Part shown: piece after piece, positions 53,529-64,000 of the stretch
Layout: every line of letters begins with the position of its first letter
How positions within the stretch are numbered: the first letter of the stretch is position 1
NCBI GenBank assembly: GCA_021234155.1
Contig: JAJEKV010000045.1
Coordinates: forward strand, 524,147 to 588,146
From: Isoetes taiwanensis
Taxonomy: Eukaryota > Streptophyta > Lycopodiopsida > Isoetales > Isoetaceae
Length of the DNA stretch: 64,000 nucleotides
Direction of reading: 5' to 3'
Position numbers and translations under genes: made by a program
Notes under the pieces: model-generated
The model's input: only the letters and a program-made list of their open reading frames with translations
The model's database searches: none
What the model was told of the DNA's origin: nothing

Positions 53529-54202
53529 TCAAAGTTTTTGGACCTTGGAATATGATAAATCTCCCAATGATAAAAAAAAGTTAGCCTTGCTTGTGTGTTC
53601 GATCCTCCATATCTTTGATGTTTTGTTTGGTATTCTCCCAAAATGTTGTGAGTCTCCATAGATAACAATATAGGAAATATTCATGAACCTTGCTACTCTG
53701 CTGCATTAGAAGAAATATTAGGATGAATTCTCCCTATCTTAGTCATCAGCTTAAGATCTGCATCCTTCAGAATAGCAGCAGAAGAAGCAATCCCTAATTT
53801 TTTAGACATACCTCCATCAAACCAAAGGTAGGCCTTGTTTTCTTTTGGATCAGGGAACTCTACATGAGCAAAGTTGATAACTTCTGCATTCATATCAACA
53901 TCTAGACCTAAACTGTAAACTCCTAGCTCTTCTTCCTGCAGTATATCCACATCTATGAACCTAATATTAGCAGAGGGGTCAGTTTTGTTTACCAATTTAA
54001 TGGAAGTTGCCCCATTTGAAATAGTACAAATGCCTTCAGACCATATAGGCCTAGCATCTACTGTTTTCATCCACCTTCTTCCCAGTAATAAATCATAGAT
54101 GTTAGCATGGTTAACATTCTCAAAATCAACAACCACAAATGTAGCTAAAACAATGATTCCTCCCAGATTATGAGACACATTCCTCACCACTCCTTTTGGC
54201 AC
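53529..54202 (-). pseudogene. Protease end plus archaeal-type RNase H-like domain
   Basis: 54202-53693 starts with the end of the protease (IYDLLLGRRWMKTVDARP). After a linker it has AYLWFDGGMSKKLGIASSAA (Asp at 129) and NISSNAAE (Glu at 169), the first Asp and the NxAE motif of archaeal/plant-type RNase H. The shifted frame 53668-53529 carries YHIPRSKNFEADSM, the usual C-terminal (V/I)PRxxNxxAD motif. So a second RNase H sits between protease and RT. Two frame changes break this copy. Confidence 0.7.
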
Positions 54203-55680
54203 TACCTTAGCATTGGAAAGGATTTTAGAACAATAGAAGTATTGTCTTCTACCTTGAGATTCAGTGTTTTCATAACATGATAAGGCATGACATTTAGAGA
54301 AGAACCTCCATCCAGCAAGACCTTATCTAAATGGGAAGTACCTATAGTAGCACTACAAGTAAAAGCACCTGGATCTTCAGTGTGCTCAGGTAAGGCTACA
54401 GAAATGTTGTTGCAAGTCTCTGCAGCAATTTCTTCAACATTTTGGGTATTCTTGATAAACTTTTCCCTGTATGATGGTGCAATCCTCAATAGAGTTAGTA
54501 AGTCTACAGTAACCTTGGAGTTTTTCATAAGCAATTCAAATTCATCAAGCTCAGAATCTTTCTGTTTATACCTTTGAGCAGGGGGAGGAGCTATATTTTG
54601 GGGATTTGGCTGAAATGTTACCTTAGGAGCTGTAATTGGTGGAACAGAACTTGCAGAGGTAGAGGTACCTGAATGAAGCCTAGCGCGTGTTTGCACAACC
54701 ATAACATCTTGTTCTTCTTGCTCTTCTGCACAAGTCTCAATAAAACTAACATTTGACACCTGTTTACCTTTTTCTTGCTTTGCAAGGTAATTCTTGACAC
54801 TGCAGAATTTCTCTTCATGACCTATCTCTTTACAAAAAGAACAAACAGGACATTCTCTACCAAAATGGCCCCTTTTGTGGCATTTAGGACAAGATCTTGC
54901 AAAGCAATTTTCAGCCCTATGGTAGGGCTTACCACAGTTTGTGCATTCAGGTATGGTAGAGCTAGAAGAAAGAGCATTATTACCATTTTTTAACTCCATA
55001 AGTTGTTTGGTAACTTCTAAAAGAGCTTCAGATACCTTACTTATCTCAGATTTCATTTCTGAAACCTGAGGGTCTAACTCTTCAGCTTTTGGCTTCTTCT
55101 TTTCTTTCTGAACTGCATACACAGGGGCAGCATTAGCATAATGTAACTCCTGCTCAGTATCATGATGAGGAGGGTAGAATGGATCTCTGACTTCTTCATC
55201 AGGCAAATAGCTTAGCATTTCTACTAAATCTACAGCCTTTACAAATGTCTTATGGATAGAATCTAGTTCACCAAACTTTTGAAGTTTTAATATCTTCCTA
55301 TAGATCTTAGGTCTGGACATCAAACCTCTGATAAAGGAAGCAACTAGATGCAAAGTTGGGTGGGAAACATGGTTCCTATTACATACCAGCAAATAAGAGT
55401 TAAATCTTTCCACATACTGTTTCACACTTTCACCAGATTTAATAGAAAAGGAATTGAGCTCAAAAACAAGATCCTGGGGTGAAGTAGTCTTACCAAACCT
55501 TGACAGAAATCTTTGTTCCAATTCATCCCACTTAGTACCCATTGACAGTTCAAAATCCAACCAGGACCTGGCCTCATCACCTTTCATGCATTTGGTAAAT
55601 TCAGCAAACCTGGTACCTTTCTTCTTTCCATGCTCCTCATAATATTCTTCAAAAGTCTTCAAGAAATGGTTAGCATTCAT
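54202..55680 (-). CDS. Gag-protease of the second element
   Basis: 492 open codons. The capsid-type domain is in the first 150 residues (ARSWLDFELSMGTKWDELEQ, VKQYVERFNSYLL). It has three CCHC zinc knuckles: C246-C259 (CTNCGKPYHRAENC), C264-C277 (CPKCHKRGHFGREC) and C280-C293 (CSFCKEIGHEEKFC). The protease active site is LLDGGSSLNVMPYHVM (D457-G-G-S). It stops after KSFPMLR through a one-base shift; the protease continues at 54202 downward in another frame. Gag would assemble particles and bind the RNA. The true start lies upstream (MAPRKLAEPAEPAEP, ATG at 55886) with one frame change between. Confidence 0.92.
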   Translation of the reverse strand: MNANHFLKTFEEYYEEHGKKKGTRFAEFTKCMKGDEARSWLDFELSMGTKWDELEQRFLSRFGKTTSPQDLVFELNSFSIKSGESVKQYVERFNSYLLVCNRNHVSHPTLHLVASFIRGLMSRPKIYRKILKLQKFGELDSIHKTFVKAVDLVEMLSYLPDEEVRDPFYPPHHDTEQELHYANAAPVYAVQKEKKKPKAEELDPQVSEMKSEISKVSEALLEVTKQLMELKNGNNALSSSSTIPECTNCGKPYHRAENCFARSCPKCHKRGHFGRECPVCSFCKEIGHEEKFCSVKNYLAKQEKGKQVSNVSFIETCAEEQEEQDVMVVQTRARLHSGTSTSASSVPPITAPKVTFQPNPQNIAPPPAQRYKQKDSELDEFELLMKNSKVTVDLLTLLRIAPSYREKFIKNTQNVEEIAAETCNNISVALPEHTEDPGAFTCSATIGTSHLDKVLLDGGSSLNVMPYHVMKTLNLKVEDNTSIVLKSFPMLR

Positions 55681-55895
55681 GGAAGAATCATAACAAGGGG
55701 GAGAAACAGGTACAGTAAGCTCAAAAAGATAAGGAGCTTGAGGAGGAATAGGCAGAGTGGAAACATTTGCAACATTTGTTGTGGATCTGTAGCCACTTTC
55801 ATGCTTACCCCTACTAAATCTGGTTGACCTGCTACCTCAGATGGTTCAGCAGGCTCAGCAGGCTCAGCAAGCTTTCTTGGCGCCATGGAGTTCAA
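55681..55895 (-). pseudogene. Gag N-terminus of the second element
   Basis: Start MAPRKLAEPAEPAEPSEVAG at the ATG 55886 (or MNS three codons earlier). A three-fold AEP repeat is visible. The frame shifts near 55800, after which STLPIPPQAPYLFELTVPVS leads into the main gag ORF. Confidence 0.7.
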
Positions 55896-55908
55896 TTTCC
55901 AGGTGAAT

Positions 55909-55926
55909 ATCTCGGTAGGACCTCCA
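55909..55926 (-). other. Primer-binding site, tRNA-Gln type
   Basis: Plus strand ATCTCGGTAGGACCTCCA equals the 3' end of a tRNA-Gln with its CCA, as I remember it. On the coding strand TGGAGGTCCTACCGAGAT lies three bases after the 5' LTR. Confidence 0.7.
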
Positions 55927-55929
55927 AAA

Positions 55930-58399
55930 TGTTAGCCTAAAACCTGGAATTTTAGTCTAACCTCAAGGAAGCTCAAACAAAATGGTTAGGACCTCCAGAT
56001 CACTTAGGGTGATCAATCCTTAACATATGAAGCGAGAAAAGTCATTTTGGAATGCTGGTTTTTCCAAAATCACTAGAGTCCCTGAAACTGAAAAAACTGC
56101 CAGAGCAAAAATTGGCCTTGCAGACACACCTTGTGAGATTTTTGAGATGTGATTGGTGGTATAGATGATCAACAAGCAGAGGGAACTGATGGTGAAGACT
56201 TGGCTTGATTTGAATAGGGGAAGGTCGAGAAAATCTAGGTCAAAGCCGGGTCAAAAAGTTGGCCAGTGCCAAAACAGAGAACCAAAATTTGCAGATGGAG
56301 TTTGATAAGGAATTTTGAGTTGGGATCTGTGCAGGCAACTTCAAAATAGCCCCTAGGTCATGTGCATAGGGCTTAAATAGCAAAAAAAGGTTTTAGTTTC
56401 TCTGTAAGTAGCCGAGGCCTCAAGAAAAGAACAAACTCTGTAATAGTTATGGAAAAAGGTCTTTTTATATGTTTTCTCTGAAGGTGTAGGTTTCTAAGGT
56501 TTTTATGAAGATAAAATGCAACTATCTGAAAAGAATATAACTTGGAATAAATATTTTGGGTTTTGTTTTGTAGTTTCTAGCTTTAAAAGCACAATGCAGG
56601 ATTACAAAAGATGAATATACAATGATGACAATAATTTTCCAGACAAAGACTATGCATTATAGAAATGTAACACAAGAAGTTTTGATAGCGTCAGCAGGGC
56701 ATTACCAAATTTTAACATATAATAGTGCTTGAGAGCAAAATTCAGGTCTGTCTGAGCCTCTAGCGAATCTCAGAACTACCAATGAAGCCAAACGAAATGA
56801 TTTTTTGAGCTGTAGTTGAAGTGCCCCAATTGTCGAACAAGTCACACCGGGACAGATCTTCAATTCCGAGCAGAGCAGAGCAAAATCCGAGTAGAGCAGA
56901 GCAAGATAATACCAGAATATCAAATGCGCCAAGATCACAGAGGTCTATCTCTGAGGGGACGTACTGATTTGATCTGTTTTCTTGGCTTAAGAATTGTTCT
57001 TCCCAAAAGCTAGCTCGGTCGAGTGATTTAAGGCCAAATTTGAGCAATTTCTATCGAATCAAGTGCCACAAAGGATCCCCAAGGTCTCAGAAAAGGTTTA
57101 GGAGCTAATTTTGGGTGAAAATTGGCGGGCTTCAATCGGATTTAGGCACGAACTGGCCGGATTTAGCAGCTTCCCTTATTTCCTAGGGTTCGCCGAAAAA
57201 TTTTCAATCGTGGATATATCCCACAGGCCAAAACGAGTCCAGAAGCTCCTCGTATATAAGGAATAATGTTGACCCCACTATTAACTTTTTGGCGTGCCAC
57301 GCAGGGGGACAACCAGCCCGTCCGCCCCCCCACGCCCCACGTGGAAATGAGAATGAAAATGGGGATGACTCGAACGATCGTAAATAGATAGGGTAGATAG
57401 GCTAGAATAGGTTTTTTTTATTTTTTTTGGCACGCATCCCAAGAATCCAATTTTGAAGGCCTTCCCAAGGGTTTTTTTCGAATTTTAAAAGACCAAATTA
57501 GCTCTTTTTTGCCAAGCTTTCCATCTAGAGGGTTTTTAGGCCAAAATAAAACATTTGAATTTTGGTCCCTTTTGACCCATGGTCAATGAATGTTGCAACA
57601 TAGGGATGGTGAAAAAATCATGGGAAAAAGATGGGAAAAAGGTGTAAATAAGCTATACTAGGGTTTAGGAAGATGAAATGAGGATGAAAATAGAGTTTTC
57701 TTGCCTTTGAAGGTTTTCAAGATCACTAGGGGGAAATTCTCAAATGAAGGTGGGATCAATAAAAATAAGTAGTGGAATGATGAGAAAAGGTCTCAAAAGT
57801 GGAAACAATGGTGAAGGAAAAGTTTTTTGAAGGCTCTTGGGATATAAAAAGGAGGATGTAAGATGAATGGAATGAAGAGGAGATGGGTACCTCTCAGAAA
57901 GCACTTGATCTTATCTCAAATTGTTTCTAAGGCTCAAATCATACCTCATAGTGAAGATAAGTTTGCTCAAAGCCTAAGGTCTTCCAAACTTCTATAAGGG
58001 TCTTCCAAACTTCAAGGCTAGAACAAGAGCAAATTTCACTTCTAAGGTAGCATCCTCATGTGTGTGACTTCAAACTACTAATGCAACTCAAGCAAGCTTC
58101 ATAAGGTTGAGCTTTGGTAAAATGTCTTGTGCCTCCTTGGTAAACTTGCTATAGCCTTTGCCTGGTCTTCAAATCAAAGGAAAATGTTAAACAAATGGGA
58201 ATGTGTCTAGAAAGGTGTTTTACCTCAAGGAAAAGACTAGGCCATAATAGGAGATCCCCAATGCCTTCCAATCTTGGTCAAATGTCTTCCAAACTCTGAT
58301 GGGATCACAATAGCCTGGAACTTTTCTTTAAAGGAAATATAAATGAAACAAAGGTTTTGATACATAGATGCTGGTCCATGTTGCCAAAAATGGGCAACA
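55930..58399 (-). repeat. 5' LTR of the second LTR element
   Basis: 2,470 bp, same length as the 3' LTR and nearly identical. Confidence 0.95.
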
Positions 58400-58404
58400 A
58401 TAAG

Positions 58405-58745
58405 CAAGCAAAATGTGAGCGTGGGAGCATAAAGAGCGTGGCTGAAGCGTGGCTGGAGCGTGGGCGTGGGTCAAAGTTGAAGCATGGGTCAACACGTGAG
58501 CGTGGGCATGGGCGTGGGAACATGAGCGTGGGCGTGGCTTCTGAAGGCGTGAGTTTAAAAATGCATGGGTGTGGCCCGTGGCGGGAGCGTCAGCGTGGCG
58601 TGGGTTTATTGTTACTGAGCATGGCCCGTGAGAGCAAAAAGGACATGAAGCGCGTGACCGTGAATGTGGCCCGTGGAAAAAGTTGGAGCGTGGGCGGCGT
58701 GGGGCCCCTTGAGTCCGTTGAGCGTGAGGTAGGGTTGACCCACGG
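58405..58745. repeat. GCGTGG-rich minisatellite
   Basis: Degenerate array of GAGCGTGGGC / GCGTGGCCCGTG units. A 136-codon ORF across it (58357-58767) is a by-product of the repeat. Confidence 0.8.
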
Positions 58746-59701
58746 CATGACCCGTGATCAGCCTTGAACCCTAAAAAGGTAGAACCCTAGAGAATGGTTT
58801 CTTGTTTCGGCGGCCAGTCATAGCAGTGATCTGAACAGAGCTCTCCGGGCGGTCGAGATTTGCGGTTGTTGCTATTTTCAGAAAATAGGGTGTCACAAGG
58901 CCCCCAAAACTGAATCAATATGATTTTTTTCTAATGATTTCTTAGTGAAAACCAACTTTTAAAATCAATACCGGTATGTGGGCCAAAAAGTTTACAAACC
59001 ATGTCTAGTTATACAATGCAGTTCATCAATACAATTTAGTAGTGTGACAAACAAATATTGTTTCTTCACATGATATTGAAAGATGATAATTTATAGCTAG
59101 TTTTTATGACAAACTTAGATATATGGTGTGTGTTATTAATTAATTTATAAAGTTTATCATAATGGTATTTGATCACATCTATTATCCTTGGTTTATCGAC
59201 ATTGTAATTTTATGAGCGTAATACGTATGATATTTTACAGTGATTAATCATCTTTGTAATTTTATGTGCATAGTTATTATGATATTTTATAGTGATTAAT
59301 TATCAATAAAACTAGATTTACTAGTATGTTTTTCTTCCATGCTATCAATACGATTAAAGAATGTTGTAAATATACCTAATTTTGAATGTGAAAAGCTATT
59401 GTGTTTTTGTTTCATGATAACAATACGATTATAGAAGGTTGTAAGTATTCGTGATTTTAGTATTGATATCTAAGTGTGCTTCATGTGGCAAGTTTTGTGA
59501 TTCGATAAAAGACTATAGTATTCCACTTTAATATATTACACAGTAAAGTTTGAGGGCTCAAACATACGTGGTTCCAATTTGTGATATCAATTAGCATATT
59601 GTTCATTTGAACTACTTTTTTTTTAAATTTGTATTTTCTTACTGCCAATATTTTTATCTATGAATTACAAAAGCAAAGACTACATAATGCCCAATTTTTC
59701 T
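58746..59701. other. AT-rich spacer, no gene seen
   Basis: Very AT-rich with internally similar pieces (for example TATGATATTTTAYAGTGATTAAT twice near 59228 and 59278). Nothing recognisable. Confidence 0.5.
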
Positions 59702-59998
59702 TCATTGAATTTTGTTATCAGAGTACAATAATATCGTGCCAGCACCTTTCTTCTCTATAAGGCTTGAGTTATCAAATTTTTTTGGAATAACTTTAGGTTC
59801 AGATTTATTGCCAACAACAATACCCCCTTGCTTGGAGTCAAACATATTACAATTCTCCTTCATTGGCTCTGTCACATCGTAGCTACAACAAGCACCTGAA
59901 ATATAAGAGCAGAATAAGTTTCTGATTGGACAATTACTCCTTTCAATCTCATATACAGATATGTATTCCTTTGTGTTTGTTAATAGTAAGAAAGACAA
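59702..59998 (-). other. Possible exon fragment, unrecognised
   Basis: An open minus-strand piece: after a TATTTCAG acceptor-like site it reads CSYDVTEPMKENCNMFDSKQ and on to a stop. No family recognised. Confidence 0.3.
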
Positions 59999-60045
59999 AT
60001 GCTAAGTATAAACTTAATAGCTGTCCAACGAAACTGGTTGGATAC

Positions 60046-60166
60046 CTTTGCAGTAGGCTCACATCACAAGGCTGGACGAATTCTGAAAGTTGATCTAGTA
60101 TTGAAGCTACCTTTTCGGTTGTTGCATGTTCAAGCTCACGAGTTTCCTCACCAACAATGGCAATCT
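60046..60166 (-). pseudogene. Unrecognised exon with good splice sites
   Basis: Between TTTGCAG (acceptor) and AAG|GTATCC (donor) the minus strand is open: IAIVGEETRELEHATTEKVA then SILDQLSEFVQPCDVSLLQ. It looks like a genuine host exon, helical, but I cannot name the family. Confidence 0.4.
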
Positions 60167-60503
60167 CTGCAAACCATTTTTTCTAAGCAAACAAAATGTA
60201 ACAAAAACATGAGCCCTCTTTAAGGACAAATGCTTAAGAGCTAGGCCCAACAAAGGCAGATGCGCTACCATTTCAAAGTTAGAATCTTATTTTAAGTATA
60301 AATACGCTCAGAGCATAAATCTGGTCATAGTAGAAGTCTGTTCCTAAGAAATGGTTTTCTCCTAAGAGTAGATAGAATGCCTAGATTAAAGACATGGATA
60401 TACGCATGCCTATGATTAATGGAGTGTGCTCTTGAACTTTATTTAATGAACACCACTAATTCTTTTTAACATGTGCACCCCAAACATAATATACCTAATA
60501 TAC

Positions 60504-60771
60504 CTCCGAGGCTGCATAATGTGTGGCAAGCTTAAGGCCAAGCATATGTGCTCCATGAAGTCGCTCCTTAGTAAGCCCTATGTATTCACCTATATGCATG
60601 AACCATGAAATCTTATGAAATCCAACATGCAAGCAAATTTGTGTAATTAGTTGAGTATTACCCATGTGACCTGGCAGATGAGACAAGGAATATGATGCAC
60701 CAACATCAGCATGGAGCCCTTCCGTTTTAGATGTTCGAGGAAGTAGTAATTTATCCAATAGATAATCTGAC
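60504..60771 (-). pseudogene. 3-hydroxyisobutyryl-CoA hydrolase-like fragment (2 exons)
   Basis: Exon at about 60771-60662 ends HADVGASYSLSHLPGHMG. A 72-bp intron (60661-60590, GTAATA...CATATAG) follows, and the exon 60589-60504 reads EYIGLTKERLHGAHMLGLKL, ATHYAASE. Spliced, this is the PDVGASYxLSRLPGxxGEYxGLTxxRLxGAEMxxCGLATHY segment of the crotonase-fold CHY family (valine breakdown or peroxisomal). The acidic A-E of AEM is changed to A-H, and only this segment is present, so it is a fragment. Confidence 0.8.
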
Positions 60772-60950
60772 CAATTTTAACAACCACAAACCAGAGATTA
60801 GGCTCAATCTCTAACTAATTTTATGAAAGAAACCAAAGATGCAAAGGAAGGACCTTCATATGTCATGGAAGCACATTTTCCAACAGCTCTACAGGATATT
60901 TTTCCAGATTTTCCTTTATCACAGTGTGAATCCTGAGGGAATACACCCAC

Positions 60951-61236
60951 CTTAGTTGTGATATCCCAAGCCTTCCAATCCAAACTTTCCACATCAACAA
61001 GTATTCGCATTAACTCTATAACTCCAATTATTGGGTGTCCCCATAAAAGACAAACAAATTTCTCGAAATTAATAGCATGAGAAGAAATAAAATATCATGC
61101 CATGATGAACTGGCTGAAGTGAAATTCATATTCCTATTCTTGGTGGCACTGCAAACATTAAACCTTAATATGGGCAAACCTTGTCTGCAAAGCAATCTAA
61201 AGCGGAATGACGCTCCTTAAATCTCCGGACAACATC
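60951..61236 (-). pseudogene. Alpha-glucan phosphorylase fragment (2 exons)
   Basis: Exon 61236-61180 (acceptor CAACAG, donor AAG|GTTTGC) reads DVVRRFKERHSALDCFADK, matching QDIIRRFK...FPDKV of glycogen/starch phosphorylases. The next piece, 61052-60951, reads GHPIIGVIELMRILVDVESL then DWKAWDITTK with a donor after it, matching DTHPxLAIPELMRILVDxExLDWxxAWxIT. The enzyme degrades starch by phosphorolysis; only about 50 of more than 800 residues are here. Confidence 0.75.
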
Positions 61237-61241
61237 CTGTT

Positions 61242-63000
61242 GAAACCACCAAATCATTACCTTAAAGACCATCACCTTCTTAGAACATGGTCATAAGAAC
61301 ACATAGAATATTTGAAAGTGAAATCAGACGTATTTAATTTCCCAAACCTGAAGGTTGTATCAGCGAACCGTCAAGTGCCACAGATCGATTGCACTAAGGG
61401 AGAAGTAGAAACCATAATAAACTTTATGTGGCTTTATTGAGTCATGCAGATAACAAAAAGCCTTAACATCTAGTCGCTGGAGTCCAATGTTTGCAGATAA
61501 ATCTCAGTCCACAGATCTGTCATATCCTACAAGCTTGTTATCGATTTCTAATATCATATCTTTGCCTTATTGCATATATAATCCAAATAAGAGCACATGC
61601 ACTAGCCATTTTATATCACGATTTTTGCAAAAGCATATCGGGCCATATTCATTTCACCATTTTAGGCTATCAAACATGTGAGAAGCATACCTTCAGAGCA
61701 AATCGGCCTACTATAAACATTTCGGCCTCCAGAAATCGGCATCGAACTGCTATGTTAGACCATTTCCAGAGCATTTCCAGTTGTCTTAGAGCCGAAGTTT
61801 CCAACATGCGGCCATTTAGGCGCCAAAAATAAACAGGATCCCCTTAGGTATCGGATCCCTTAAGGTTTGTCGCCTGTGGTTACAGGGCGGCCAACAAATT
61901 TGTATATGGCAAAAAAAAACGAAAAGGTCATTGAGGGAAAATAATGCAAGGGAAGGAAGGAAAAAAATTCATATCCATTGCCATTTCCAAGGCATTCTAG
62001 CCAAAGCCGAAGCCATAATATCATTAGAAAATTCGGCCACAATTTCTTAGAATAGCTTTTGGTATCCCGTTAGTGTGTTTTGTGCAAACATAACATTGAA
62101 TAAAATGCTCCAAATGGGCTACGATATATAAAAAAAAAACTTTCTTCCTCGTAAAGCAACCCTTTTTCTAAGAAAAAACAAGGCAATTCGTCTTATGTCT
62201 TAGCTCATAGAAATTAGTGAATAAATGTTCACCATGAAATTTCTCAAGCCATTCTAAGGTACAGAAATTCTTGTATAAAGTATTGCTTATATCTTCTAAG
62301 TGCAAAGTCTACACCATCATCCTTAAGGGAAACATATCAAGGCACCAAGGTCTCCGTAAATTCCACCTTAAGCACTCAACTCACACCAAGGGCACCATAA
62401 GCAATAATACTTTGTAATCACCATGGGCAGGTGCATTGTCAAACTTTCGCAACATATCCAGCTATATTGTATGAGACCATCTTTCAAAAAGCATATGGTC
62501 CATTCTAATGCTACAAAACGAACTTAGGCACCATACCTTGTAGTATCATCAACTACATGAAATTTTATACCTTTTGCACGTGAAATTCTTTTCAAACATT
62601 CCACATTTTCAACTTGTCTTAATATTCAAAATATGCAAATGGGAAAAGCTTATTTTTTGTCAGGTAATTTAGCTTTGCCTTATATGGTCTTATAGGCCCA
62701 ATCCACATGCATAACGATAAAATAAAAGAACAGATGGCGATATGATTACGGCCCATTTTATATCCAGCAATAGTCCTCTTCACGATCACCTGATTTCTAA
62801 CATCAGGGCCGAGGAATTTCTTGGATGTCTCAGCTTCAAGGATCAAGGAGGAGCGCCGAAATATCATCATCTATTTCTTTATGTAAGGTAAAGGCCAAGA
62901 GAAGGCCATTTCGCCTGGCTCACTAGGCGAAATTGCCTGTTCTTGGCCTTTATCTATTACATATATTTATTGGCATCATATTTTTCAAGATTAAAATCAA
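61242..63000. other. Spacer with possible further exon pieces
   Basis: No gene I can name. A minus-strand ORF at 62870-62619 (ILEAETSKKFLGPDVRNQVI) may be an exon of the same mosaic. Near 62905 a hairpin TTCGCCTGGCTCACTAGGCGAA. Confidence 0.4.
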
Positions 63001-63048
63001 ATAGGAGAAGATCATCATAGAATTTTCCTTCTTCTTCTTCTGCCCCGC

Positions 63049-63922
63049 CCTGGGTTCCATACTTGCCCTATCGTGATGTCTCGTTACAAGCTAGACATTG
63101 TGCGAATTGGGCATGCTAGAAAATGCCGGAATGGCGGTTTAGGTTCGGCTGATTACATCCGTAGGCTAGAATTACCCTAGGACACATGTTTTGCGAGTAG
63201 AAGAACCATCAAAAGCCAGTTGTCCACTACATGATATCTTTAGATTGTAAGTGCACTATGCAAGGCCGAGTGCTTTGAGTGAAAGGTCGGCTAGTTGCCC
63301 ATAGCGAGTCGAGTTTAGCTCCGTCGGTCATGGCAAACTAGGGGAACACTTCATTTCCCCCTTGTGCCCCTACGTCGAAAAGCGAGAAATTTGGGGTGTG
63401 GCACATCCATGCGGTGGATGGCCAATTTTCTTTTCAAAAACATTCCTTGGGAGATGAGCTACCATTTGAATGCCTGGGATTAGCCGATGGAGGCTTTTTG
63501 GTGCCAGATACTTAAACCCTACAAAATATGTAGGGTTTAGGTTTTTGGATCCCTCCCCGCCTGGCGTGGCCGAGAGGTTGTTCTGAGGTTTCCTCTAGGG
63601 TTTGAAGAGAAGGAGAACAAACCCTTCCCCTCGCATGCACCGGTTCCATACTTGCCCCATCACGATGGCCCATAACAAGCTAGACATCGTGCGACTGGGC
63701 ATGCTAGAAGGTACGCAACGATAGTTCGACTGCGTGATTGCATCCAGAAGGCTATAGTTACCCTAGGGCACATGTTTACGAAGTAGAAGATCCATCAAAA
63801 GCCCAACTTGCCGATGACATGCTATCTTTAGAGGATAAGTGCAATAGGCAAGGCCGAGTGCATTGAGCGAAAGGTTGGCTAGTTACCCATAGCGAGTCGA
63901 GTTTGGCTCCGTTGGTCATAAT
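63049..63922. repeat. Direct repeat of about 290 bp, two copies
   Basis: 63049-63335 and 63644-63922 share GGTTCCATACTTGCCC, AACAAGCTAGACATYGTGCG, GGGCATGCTAGAA, ACATGTTT, CAAGGCCGAGTGC and CATAGCGAGTCGAGTTTRGC, with scattered differences. The separating 300 bases are not repeated. ORFs across it are not recognised. Confidence 0.85.
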
Positions 63923-64000
63923 AATTGGTCCATAGATTAAAAAAGATGCGATGGACTCATGCGCGAACTCAAAACCACATTCCGAGCTCACAAGAGTGGC

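Larger units (their letters stand above)
47013..58399 (-). mobile_element. Tat/Athila-like Ty3 LTR retrotransposon, 11.4 kb
   Basis: Two LTRs of 2,470 bp each, TG...CA, flanked by ATAAG on both sides (47008-47012, 58400-58404). Minus-strand coding: PBS for tRNA-Gln (55909-55926), gag with three zinc knuckles, protease, an archaeal-type RNase H-like piece, RT (YLDD), RNase H, and integrase without chromodomain. The FEDWVDVFAWEYSELKGVD segment before RT is typical of the Tat/Athila side of plant Ty3 elements. The LTRs differ at few positions, so it is a recent insertion. A MITE at 53042-53520 interrupts pol. Confidence 0.95.

Noticed and set aside
58357-58767. 136-codon ORF
   Set aside because: It is produced by the GCGTGG minisatellite reading without stops.
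1-64000. CRISPR arrays, rRNA genes, bacterial operons
   Set aside because: No spacer-repeat arrays, rRNA sequence or bacterial gene layout seen; the content is plant nuclear.

Overview
This window is nuclear DNA of a land plant, most likely a free-sporing plant such as a fern (moderate to low confidence on the lineage). The evidence is plant-type NAA10 and PPR gene pieces, short GT-AG introns, a chromovirus and a Tat/Athila-like Ty3 element, Helitron ends, and a Penelope-like element (PLE) of the endonuclease-less kind. I see no clearly intact, undisturbed host gene. The window is a deep nest of transposable elements with captured gene fragments.

Layout. (1) 1-841: non-LTR (LINE) reverse transcriptase fragment, minus strand, cut by the window edge. 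(2) 1,071-10,090: two head-to-head degenerate genes. The minus-strand one (4,034-1,496) looks like a DUF7869-type transposase-like protein. The plus-strand one (5,765-9,833) ends in a DNA N4/N6-methyltransferase-like domain. Nine copies of a 16-bp palindrome lie in and around the plus-strand gene. (3) 10,321-42,476: a minus-strand head-to-tail PLE array (one partial unit, one full unit of about 6.0 kb, one 5'-truncated unit). It is broken by a 13.2-kb chromovirus (10,436-23,628, TSD ACCAT), a truncated LINE (28,216-29,544, 15-bp TSD), a 3.6-kb Helitron (33,270-36,893, A^T target) and a roughly 1-kb TIR insertion (39,415-40,410). (4) 42,477-about 46,434: probably a second Helitron carrying duplicated PPR pieces. 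(5) 47,013-58,399: a young-looking Tat/Athila-like Ty3 element with 2,470-bp LTRs (TSD ATAAG), itself cut by a hAT-like MITE. (6) 58,400-64,000: a GCGTGG-rich minisatellite, then a mosaic of intron-containing fragments of glucan phosphorylase and 3-hydroxyisobutyryl-CoA hydrolase-like genes, then a direct repeat.

The most striking observation is in the chromovirus. Between its 5' LTR and gag it carries an accessory ORF (21,502-21,227) whose protein begins MARTKQTARK. This is the exact N-terminal tail of histone H3 (A1 to K9) in a strong start context. The same element encodes a chromodomain, the module that in many proteins reads methylated H3K9, at the end of its integrase. A retrotransposon encoding both an H3-tail mimic and a chromodomain is the best candidate here for an undescribed system. 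The PLE is also notable: it appears to keep two introns, has a conserved in-frame UGA before its RT domain, shows no GIY-YIG endonuclease, and holds a short plant-telomere-like motif.
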